IMG/VR virus record: IMGVR_UViG_3300022540_000694
Span: 1 to 24,216 of that record
Source of the DNA: a virus
Length of the DNA: 24,216 bases
Reading direction: 5' to 3' (one strand)
Part shown: positions 12,051 through 18,051 of the stretch, in pieces
Numbering within the stretch: position 1 is the stretch's first letter
Layout of the letters: each line of letters begins with the position of its first letter
Notes under the pieces: generated by a model
Database searches by the model: none
The model's input: only the letters and a program-made list of their open reading frames with translations
What the model was told of the DNA's origin: nothing
Made by a program: the position numbers and the translations under genes

Positions 12051-12066
12051 CATAAGATACTCAAAA
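12051..12066. repeat. 16-base direct repeat (second copy 12241-12256)
   Basis: CATAAGATACTCAAAA occurs exactly at both places, 190 bases apart: once in the divergent intergenic region and once inside the first plus-strand gene. It could be a paired regulator-binding site or chance in an A-rich stretch. Confidence 0.5.
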
Positions 12067-12174
12067 CACCAAAAAACTATTATACACCAAAACGTAAACA
12101 ACCAAAGCAGCGTCTACCAATTTCGCCACATTCCTTACCTGCCATAACTGAGTAGGTGATAGCGTGGTGCATCA

Positions 12175-12447
12175 ATGGTTCATAAACAAAGCCTAGAATC
12201 ACAAAAAAAGCGACTGCAAAACAGACTCAACAGAAAAGCACATAAGATACTCAAAAACAAACAAAAGTTTTTTGACCGTCGTCTAAAAGAAACAGTCTAC
12301 ATAGCGTCTCACGAAACCGTGTTAAGTGCATCTACAAATTACGAGTGGATGTGGCAAAGATTTCCAATGATGGAACTCAAAATAATTCAGCCAGGTGAAG
12401 TTTTAACTAACCAACAAGGAACAGGAAGCTTACAGAATCCAACCTGA
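12175..12447 (+). CDS. Basic hypothetical protein, first gene of the GTPase operon
   Basis: 90 residues, ATG preceded by weak GGTG-type sites. Residues 6-40 are a strongly basic helix (LESQKKRLQNRLNRKAHKIL), then a mixed segment with YEWMWQRFPMM and EVLTNQQG. Could bind nucleic acid. Ends 15 bases before the well-marked start of the first membrane protein. Family not recognised, and start not certain. Confidence 0.65.
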   Translation: MVHKQSLESQKKRLQNRLNRKAHKILKNKQKFFDRRLKETVYIASHETVLSASTNYEWMWQRFPMMELKIIQPGEVLTNQQGTGSLQNPT

Positions 12448-12462
12448 CAAGGAGGTGGCAAA

Positions 12463-12900
12463 GTGAGAAAATTATTCGCTATACTAATCATCGGAGTCAT
12501 CGCCTTCCTAGTACTATACGGCTTAGTGCCCCAAGTAAAAGCAACCGTAAACGCATTCATCATAGACGCCGCAGGCCCAACCGTGTTCAACTCGCTAAAC
12601 GGCGCGTACACAGGAATTCTTAGCTATTTTGGCGTAGGCGGATTCGCCGCAATGGTTCTGGGCTTCGGCTGCCTCGTAGGAGTAGTAAGCCATCGCCTAT
12701 GGGTTAAAGCAGACTGGAGTCTTCGCAGAAAATTTGCTACTAGAACACAAAAAGACTTAGGTGTGACCCCAGTTAGCCACATTCCATCCACGCCTGCTGT
12801 CGCTACGACGAGACCTGCCCCCGCACCTACTCCAGCGCCTCAAGCAGCCCCAACACCACAACCAACACCAGCCAAAGAGAAACTTAAAGAGGAAGTATAA
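12463..12900 (+). CDS. Two-pass membrane protein with Pro/Ala-rich cytoplasmic tail
   Basis: 145 residues, GTG start with a perfect GGAGGTG five bases upstream. TM1 about 4-23 after a short basic start, an external segment about 24-50, TM2 about 56-77, then a basic stretch (HRLWVKADWSLRRKF) placing the C-terminal half in the cytoplasm. The tail ends in a Pro/Ala/Thr repeat region and a Lys/Glu tip. Its stop overlaps the GTPase ATG (TAATG), so the two are made together. Likely the membrane partner or anchor of that GTPase, by inference. Confidence 0.8.
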   Translation: MRKLFAILIIGVIAFLVLYGLVPQVKATVNAFIIDAAGPTVFNSLNGAYTGILSYFGVGGFAAMVLGFGCLVGVVSHRLWVKADWSLRRKFATRTQKDLGVTPVSHIPSTPAVATTRPAPAPTPAPQAAPTPQPTPAKEKLKEEV

Positions 12901-13889
12901 TGAGCCAAGTAGTCAAAACAGCCAAAAACATATTCTCAATTCCCAGACTTGCCCCTAAACAAGAGCAGGAACGCAGAGCCTCAGTGTTCGGCATGGTAGA
13001 AAGCGGCAAAACGACAATCCTCGGCTTGCTAGAAATCGTGTGCGTTGACTACGCAAACAAAGCCAACAAGCCAGGCAGCAAAACAAAATTCCACTTCTAC
13101 GTACAGGAACGCACAAGTGGCATCCGCCAAGCGGCAAGCGAGTTACGGCAAGGCATGTTCCCTGAGAAGACTCCGCCAGACCACGTTTTTGAAGCCGACT
13201 TTATGATGCGGTTCGACAAGACTTTTGGCAAGCAACACCTGCGCTTACCCTTCTGTGAGACTGCTGGCGAAACCGTGACGAAACTTCTTGAGCGTTTTCA
13301 GGAGGGGCAATATGACATTAACCCTGCTATGGATGACGCGGCGCTGATTCACGATTACATTCTTGACACAGACGCTATCATTCTAATTGCGCCTGTAACT
13401 CGTCCTATGGGTCTTGAAAAAGAGATAGGTGCACCATTAAACCTTCCAGACGTTAACTTATCCAGATGCTTATCTGGCATCTATGGGTACAAGATGGAAG
13501 ACCAGCGAAGCAACCCAAATTATCGTCGAATCCGAGGCATAGGCGTTTTCTTAACGAAGTACGACGCTGTGAAAGTTACTCTCAGAGCGAGACATATGGA
13601 CTTAGAAACGAAAGAGGGAGTTCACGCCTTCATGGGTAAGTATTTCCCTGAAACCTACTCGGTGCTTGGATGGTATGGACTTGAGAATGTGCGGTTCTGG
13701 CCTACAGGCGTGGAAATAGACACTAAACGAAATGTTGAGACAGGTAAAAAAGAACCTTTCTTACATCCACTGAACCAAAACAGAGGTTGGAAAATCAAGG
13801 TAGACCACAACCGCAATGTGCCTAAAGGAAACTACGAAGAGCCAATGTACGAGTTTATTGAGTGGTTGAAGGACACGGTGATGGCGTGA
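12900..13889 (+). CDS. TRAFAC-type GTPase, resembling double-GTPase (DO-GTPase) domains
   Basis: 329 residues. G1/Walker A is G31-M-V-E-S-G36-K-T-T39. A LPFCETAGE segment (117-124) stands where TRAFAC GTPases have D-x-x-G, here E120-x-x-G123. DAIILIAPV (158-166) is the strand before the specificity region, and LTKYD (218-222) is the G4 T-K-x-D motif for guanine. The segment LRQGMFPEKTPP (82-93) recalls the G-x-W-P-x-x-T element of DO-GTPase2 domains known from prokaryotic conflict systems. No membrane segment. Flanked by membrane proteins, so it probably acts at the membrane. Family assignment is from motif memory and needs profile search. Confidence 0.75.
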   Translation: MSQVVKTAKNIFSIPRLAPKQEQERRASVFGMVESGKTTILGLLEIVCVDYANKANKPGSKTKFHFYVQERTSGIRQAASELRQGMFPEKTPPDHVFEADFMMRFDKTFGKQHLRLPFCETAGETVTKLLERFQEGQYDINPAMDDAALIHDYILDTDAIILIAPVTRPMGLEKEIGAPLNLPDVNLSRCLSGIYGYKMEDQRSNPNYRRIRGIGVFLTKYDAVKVTLRARHMDLETKEGVHAFMGKYFPETYSVLGWYGLENVRFWPTGVEIDTKRNVETGKKEPFLHPLNQNRGWKIKVDHNRNVPKGNYEEPMYEFIEWLKDTVMA

Positions 13890-14158
13890 AAAAGAAACCA
13901 ATTACCGTAGTCTATCAAGGGCATGAAACAAGTGGCGTTGAGTATAGAAACCCTGAGAAGTGGAAGAAAGCGAGAAAGAAACCTATCGTCGTAGAGTTCC
14001 GAGAAGTTGATGGAGACAAAGAAGGAATACCAACACGCGAAGGGTATCTCTACGCTTACAAGGGAAAAGACCTAATCATAAAAGGAATCAAAGGTGAAAT
14101 CTATCCAATCGGAAAAGAAATCTTTGAGGCAACTTATGAGGTGATAGAAACACCATGA
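13886..14158 (+). CDS. PGDYG-like phage protein of unknown function
   Basis: 90 residues from GTG at 13886, chosen for the GTGA overlap with the GTPase stop; the ATG-like start at 13862 lies inside that gene. The layout KKPIVVEFREVDG, then TREGYLYAYKGKDLIIKGIK, then GEIYPIGKEIFEATYE matches a family common in phages: R-K-K-P-x-V-V-E near the start, a G-D/K-x-I-I-x-G loop, and F-E-x-T-Y-E at the end. Its function is not known to me. The first 30 residues are extra compared with the core. Confidence 0.75.
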   Translation: MKKKPITVVYQGHETSGVEYRNPEKWKKARKKPIVVEFREVDGDKEGIPTREGYLYAYKGKDLIIKGIKGEIYPIGKEIFEATYEVIETP

Positions 14159-14517
14159 GAGTATGCCCAAAATGCGGACACCGTGACCCTCCGATTTGGA
14201 GACCCGCAAAAATGCACAATCCTTCAGGCGATATTGACATAGCGAGACTTGATGATGTTTTAGTTTGGCAGCCAGAGGTTGAGAAGCAGCTCGCAGAAAA
14301 AAGAGGAAAAGAAGCAGTAGTTGAAGGTGTTTTTGCATATTACATAGGGAAACGAGCTGTTTGGGTTAGAAGAGTTGCAGCTCAAATTTATCGTGATTGT
14401 GGTATGGCAGCTTTTAACCCTCCATATGAAACTTCTAAACTCAATAAATTACAGCGACAAGTCTCAGGTAGAACAAAAACCACATTCAGAAAGAAGCTTT
14501 TGGAAGTAACCGTATGA
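14155..14517 (+). CDS. Hypothetical protein with N-terminal zinc knuckle
   Basis: 120 residues, ATG overlapping the previous stop (ATGA). CPKCGHRD at 4-11 is a single CxxC knuckle; C82 is the only other cysteine, so a complete zinc site would need His24 or another ligand. The rest is basic and helical (EKQLAEKRGKEAVVEGVFAY, YIGKRAVWVRRVAAQIYRDC). The C-terminal end is strongly basic. Coupled to the next membrane protein by ATGA. Confidence 0.75.
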   Translation: MRVCPKCGHRDPPIWRPAKMHNPSGDIDIARLDDVLVWQPEVEKQLAEKRGKEAVVEGVFAYYIGKRAVWVRRVAAQIYRDCGMAAFNPPYETSKLNKLQRQVSGRTKTTFRKKLLEVTV

Positions 14518-15065
14518 TAAAGACAATAGCAGTATTCATTGTGTTCGCGGTGATTGGCGGAGCAGCAGTCTTACTCCTTTCTCCCACTGCAAGCTTCGCC
14601 CTTCCACCACTCACCACAATAACTACACCGTTGCAGCCAATCATCACCCCATCGCAGTCAATAGTTACTCGAATACAAACCATGTGGTCAACCATTCCTA
14701 GCGCAATACAAGGCATCGTCTTACTTGGTTTAGCTAGTGCACCCACCTTGTTTTTCGCGTGGACTAAAAGTCGCGCAATGGATAAGCTTCAGCAAACCCA
14801 GCAACAAGCAGCCACAAAGATAGGTGAGTTACAAGGCGAAACCTTGAACGCAGTGTCAGAGAACACCACGCTAAAACAGACGCTGGAACTAAAAGACCAG
14901 CAGATAGCAACCTATGAGCAAGCACAAACTAGTGCCACACAGTTCACCACTCAGATAGATGCTCAGAAGCAACAGATAGAAACGCTTACGGGCGAGCGCA
15001 ACCAGATGCAACGCCTCTTCGAAAGTAAATATTTGAAGCCTGAAGAAAAACCCAAAGTGCAATAG
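14514..15065 (+). CDS. Two-pass membrane protein with cytoplasmic coiled coil
   Basis: 183 residues. TM1 about 5-25, a Thr/Pro/Ile-rich external loop to about 60, TM2 about 65-83, then KSRAM and a Gln/Thr/Glu-rich coiled coil from about 89 to 170 (LQQTQQQAATKIGELQGETL). The same TM-loop-TM-tail plan as the 12463 protein, on the other side of the GTPase, although the tails differ. ATGA overlap with the previous gene. Perhaps a membrane receptor or scaffold for the GTPase; unproven. Confidence 0.75.
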   Translation: MIKTIAVFIVFAVIGGAAVLLLSPTASFALPPLTTITTPLQPIITPSQSIVTRIQTMWSTIPSAIQGIVLLGLASAPTLFFAWTKSRAMDKLQQTQQQAATKIGELQGETLNAVSENTTLKQTLELKDQQIATYEQAQTSATQFTTQIDAQKQQIETLTGERNQMQRLFESKYLKPEEKPKVQ

Positions 15066-15078
15066 TGGAGGTGAAACC

Positions 15079-15285
15079 ATGCAACAATATAGCGTTTACG
15101 ATTCTGGGACTGCAAGCACCAGTGGAGATGATTGCACAGCATACACAGAGTACTACCCTTACTATCCTTATTCGATTCCTTGCTATCCACCTTGTCCCTC
15201 TTGTCCTCCTCCATGCTACCAAAAACAAGCAAAATGTGACTGTTGCGCTTGGAGATTTGACTGCAGGAACAAGAAAGACGAATGA
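15079..15285 (+). CDS. Tyr/Pro/Cys-rich small protein
   Basis: 68 residues, ATG with GGAGGTG seven bases upstream. An alternative frame starting inside that ribosome site (15065) is a shadow. A run of Tyr and Pro (AYTEYYPYYPYSIP) is followed by CYPPCPSCPPPC and CDCCAWRFDC: ten cysteines among the last 35 residues. It could be metal-binding or a disulfide-rich surface peptide, but no signal peptide is visible. Stop overlaps an ATG that does not start the next protein. Confidence 0.7.
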   Translation: MQQYSVYDSGTASTSGDDCTAYTEYYPYYPYSIPCYPPCPSCPPPCYQKQAKCDCCAWRFDCRNKKDE

Positions 15286-15302
15286 TTCATGGAGGTGAAC
15301 TT

Positions 15303-15722
15303 TTGAATCTTAAATCGTTAATTGCCACAGCAATCATAGGCTTACTCGTAGGAATAGCAGGAGCCGTAATACTCAAGCAATACTTGCATCCCATGACTGC
15401 TCAAGTTGCAAGCATACAACTCACAAGAACCATAAACGGCACCATATTAGCAGATGACGAGTCTATCAATTGGGGAATCGTAGAACCCAACAGCAACACC
15501 ACACTAGGAGACCTAACAGTGTCAAACAATGGTACAGCACCATGTAACGTAACCCTATCACACGATGCACCTATTGGTTGGATAATCACATGGACAGCAA
15601 ACAACACGTACTTGCTACCTAGCCAAAACTGCACTGCACCTTTAGAGCTATACGTTCCAGCAAACGCAACGCAGGGAATGCTGTATGAATGGAAATGTTA
15701 CATAAGAGCTGTAGAACCATGA
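15303..15722 (+). CDS. Membrane-anchored or secreted glycoprotein-like beta-sandwich protein
   Basis: 139 residues from TTG at 15303, which has GGAGGTG six bases upstream; ATG 15282 lies before that site and is rejected. Residues 4-26 are a signal/membrane helix (LIATAIIGLLVGIAGAVIL). The outer part is a beta domain (INWGIVEPNSNTTLGDLTVS, then NNGTAPCNVTLS) with seven N-x-S/T sequons (NGT, NTT, NGT, NVT, NNT, NCT, NAT) and no lysine after residue 26 until near the end. The W-G-x-x-x-P followed by N-x-G-x-x-P-x-x-x-T-L pattern resembles secreted proteins of Bathyarchaeia from memory. Probably displayed on the host surface or virion. Confidence 0.75.
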   Translation: MNLKSLIATAIIGLLVGIAGAVILKQYLHPMTAQVASIQLTRTINGTILADDESINWGIVEPNSNTTLGDLTVSNNGTAPCNVTLSHDAPIGWIITWTANNTYLLPSQNCTAPLELYVPANATQGMLYEWKCYIRAVEP

Positions 15723-15850
15723 AATGCCCATATTGCAAAAGAGAGATAACTTACGTTTTCCCTCAAGGCACTGCGGGGTATCTATTTTGTCCTTGGTGTG
15801 GAGTTAATCTACCAAACACAACCATTTTAGCGAGTTGCACATCACAATGA
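15719..15850 (+). CDS. 43-residue zinc-ribbon microprotein
   Basis: ATG overlaps the previous stop (ATGA); its own stop overlaps the next ATG (ATGA). C3-x2-C6 (CPYCKRE) and C24-x2-C27 (CPWCGVN) form a textbook zinc ribbon. A likely nucleic-acid or protein adaptor. Too short for usual gene-calling thresholds. Confidence 0.75.
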   Translation: MKCPYCKREITYVFPQGTAGYLFCPWCGVNLPNTTILASCTSQ

Positions 15851-15930
15851 AAGACAGATACAGCAAAGTCAAACAGCGATACGACAGCAACGCATGGCAT
15901 GGAATCACACGAGAAACAATCACTGCGTAA
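15847..15930 (+). CDS. Possible 27-residue peptide
   Basis: ATG overlaps the zinc-ribbon stop (ATGA). The translation (MKDRYSKVKQRYDSNAWHGI and seven more) is basic and polar. Only the overlap supports it. The following 95 bases to 16025 hold no convincing gene; an open frame of 37 codons from 15931 reads into the next gene in another frame. Confidence 0.45.
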   Translation: MKDRYSKVKQRYDSNAWHGITRETITA

Positions 15931-16025
15931 ATGCCCTTGAAACTGAGCTTCCAATACATGAGCAATTGTGTCTCACTATTATTCTCCCTTCGGTTTCGGG
16001 GCAGCGCAAAAAGAAGTGTACCTAA

Positions 16026-16319
16026 ATGTCCCTACCCACAATAAGAGATTTTGCGAGAATTTATGTTTGGAAAGTTCTTAGATGGTTTAACAAACAGTTA
16101 CTTAAAACATATCCTTTGATAGAAGATTGTGCTCGTTGTCGAGATTGTGGTCAAAACGTACATGACTTCACTGTTCCCAATTGGTTATGGACTTGTGTTT
16201 GGGGCAATGATGGAGGCATCCTTTGTTATGATTGCTTCTGTAATAGAGCTGACGAACTATTCCAATTTAAATGGAGAATGAGATTGATAGAAACATGGAA
16301 CTATCCACTCAAACCTTGA
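16026..16319 (+). CDS. Zinc-binding protein of the phage C-x-x-C...LCxxCF type
   Basis: 97 residues. Basic N-terminal helix (DFARIYVWKVLRWFNKQLL), then C35-x2-C38-x2-C41-G (CARCRDCGQ), H46, a F-x-V-P-N-x-x-W segment (50-55), and C67-x2-C70-x-C72 (LCYDCFC). The order C-x-x-C-G, V-P-x-x-W, G-x-L-C-x-x-C-F is seen in small phage proteins near packaging or replication genes. Directly upstream of the terminase pair. Confidence 0.75.
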   Translation: MSLPTIRDFARIYVWKVLRWFNKQLLKTYPLIEDCARCRDCGQNVHDFTVPNWLWTCVWGNDGGILCYDCFCNRADELFQFKWRMRLIETWNYPLKP

Positions 16320-16711
16320 AGCGCCTACCCACAATCAAACACTCACTACTCACAGGACTAACAACCCAACAAATAGGCGACAAACTAGGAGTAACAGAAA
16401 AAACCATAGACCGAGACCTAAAAGCCTTCAGGCAATCAGGCGAATTCGAAGCTTGGCTAAAAGAAGAGTGGATGCGACTACACCACATAATCATAAAACA
16501 AAACCCAACAGAAGCATACAAGCAAATCACACGGCTAATAGGACAAACAATCACACGACGGATAGAGGCCCGAACCGAAATAGAGAAAACAGTTACCACC
16601 AAACATGAAATTAACATAAACGTGTACAACGATGATGAAAAGTCAATCCTTGACAAAGCTGCACAACTACTGGATAGAAAGAGCAAAAGAGAATCTACTA
16701 GCCTTCACTGA
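16316..16711 (+). CDS. terS: Terminase small subunit
   Basis: 131 residues from TTG at 16316, chosen because it overlaps the upstream stop as TTGA; ATG 16271 or 16295 are longer alternatives with 25-49 base overlaps. An N-terminal helix-turn-helix (LLTGLTTQQIGDKLGVTEKT, then IDRDLKAFRQSG) fits the DNA-binding domain of TerS. A middle helical region (about 47-100) would form the ring core. Overlaps the large subunit start by 80 bases, in the usual gene order. TerS recognises the packaging site and hands DNA to TerL. Confidence 0.75.
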   Translation: MKRLPTIKHSLLTGLTTQQIGDKLGVTEKTIDRDLKAFRQSGEFEAWLKEEWMRLHHIIIKQNPTEAYKQITRLIGQTITRRIEARTEIEKTVTTKHEININVYNDDEKSILDKAAQLLDRKSKRESTSLH

Positions 16712-18014
16712 AAAACTGGGCTACGACAACGCCCAATTCCATGAGGAATGGTACCGTTACCTTCAAGACACGTTTAGCCCACTTAAACACAGACCAACAC
16801 ACGAAAAGAAATACCTACTCTTATGGCCACGAGGACATGGCAAAACCACAAGCATGATACTGTACATCCTATGGCTCATAGGCAAATACCCAAACATACA
16901 CATCAACATCATAAGCAAAACCGCGACCCTCGCAGAGTCCATACTGACAGCCATCATGACCTATATTGAAAGCGACGAGAAATACCACCAAGTATTTCCC
17001 AACGTTATACCTAGCAGACGTAAATGGACAAACCAGCAACTCATAATACAACGAAGCGAAATCAGCAAGAACCCCACACTCAAAGCAACGGGCCTTATGG
17101 GGCCTATTACAGGTGGTAGAAGCGACCTAGTAGTATGCGATGACATCATAGACGAAGAAAACATACGCACCCACCTACAAATCGAAAAAGTAGACACATG
17201 GTTCAACAAAATCTTAATCCCCACGTTGTATCCTTGGGGCGGAATCATAGTTATAGGAACACGTTGGAGCTACGCTGACATCTACGCCGAACTACTTGAG
17301 AAGTGGCCTCATGACATCAAACCCGCCTTAGAACTAGACGAAGAAGGCAAAGAAACAGGCAACGTGTTATGGCCTGAATACTGGCCACTCACAAGATTAG
17401 AGGAACGACGCGAACAAATAGGAACAATCATCTTTAACTGTCAATACCAGAACGACCCGACAAGCATGGAAGGTGGACTGCTTAAAGCAGAATGGTTACA
17501 CCCGTGGGACTCACCGCCACCCAATAACTTGCCAGTGTACGCTGGCTTAGACCCTTCACTAGGAGAAAGGGATTACTTCGGTATAGCCTCCATAGCGTAT
17601 GACCGTGACCACAATCAAGCATACTTGTTAGATGTGTGGGCTGAACATCTGCCATTTCCCGACATCTTAAGGGAGAAGATTCCGCAGCTTAACAACTTGT
17701 ATAACTATGCTAAAATGTATATGGAAACGAATTTCTGGCAGAAAATTCTCACCTTTCTACCTGAACTTCGAGGACTACCAATAACCCCTGTGCAGACAGT
17801 AAGAAATAAAGAGAGCCGATTTATTCCTATGAGCAGCCACTTTGAGTCTAAGCGCATCTTAGTTAATCCTTTGCTGTTGCGACGTAGTGAGTTTTGGACT
17901 GAGTGGGTACAGTTCCCACGAGGACTACACGATGATGCTTTAGACTGTGTAGAGATTGTTGTGCGTAACGTGTTGGGTCGTGGTGAGGCTTGGGTTCAAA
18001 GAATAAACTGGTAA
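16632..18014 (+). CDS. terL: Terminase large subunit (packaging ATPase and nuclease)
   Basis: 460 residues. Walker A is WPRGHGKTT (65-73), Walker B LVVCDD (166-171) followed by the catalytic acidic residues. The RNase H-like nuclease has D307 (AGLDPS), E365 (METN) and D434/D435 (HDDALD), so both activities look intact. Normal length for the family. Cuts concatemers and pumps DNA into the prohead through the portal. The start could also be downstream of ATG 16632 because the overlap with terS is long. Confidence 0.95.
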   Translation: MMKSQSLTKLHNYWIERAKENLLAFTEKLGYDNAQFHEEWYRYLQDTFSPLKHRPTHEKKYLLLWPRGHGKTTSMILYILWLIGKYPNIHINIISKTATLAESILTAIMTYIESDEKYHQVFPNVIPSRRKWTNQQLIIQRSEISKNPTLKATGLMGPITGGRSDLVVCDDIIDEENIRTHLQIEKVDTWFNKILIPTLYPWGGIIVIGTRWSYADIYAELLEKWPHDIKPALELDEEGKETGNVLWPEYWPLTRLEERREQIGTIIFNCQYQNDPTSMEGGLLKAEWLHPWDSPPPNNLPVYAGLDPSLGERDYFGIASIAYDRDHNQAYLLDVWAEHLPFPDILREKIPQLNNLYNYAKMYMETNFWQKILTFLPELRGLPITPVQTVRNKESRFIPMSSHFESKRILVNPLLLRRSEFWTEWVQFPRGLHDDALDCVEIVVRNVLGRGEAWVQRINW

Positions 18015-18051
18015 CTTTTACACTAAAAGGGTACGGGTATTTGATTAAAAA

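Noticed and set aside
15065-15298. Plus-strand open frame MEVKPCNN...
   Set aside because: Its start lies inside the GGAGGTG ribosome site of the 15079 gene.
15931-16044. 37-codon open frame after the 27-residue peptide
   Set aside because: It enters the next gene in another frame, with no overlap of the usual kind and no ribosome site. Left as non-coding.
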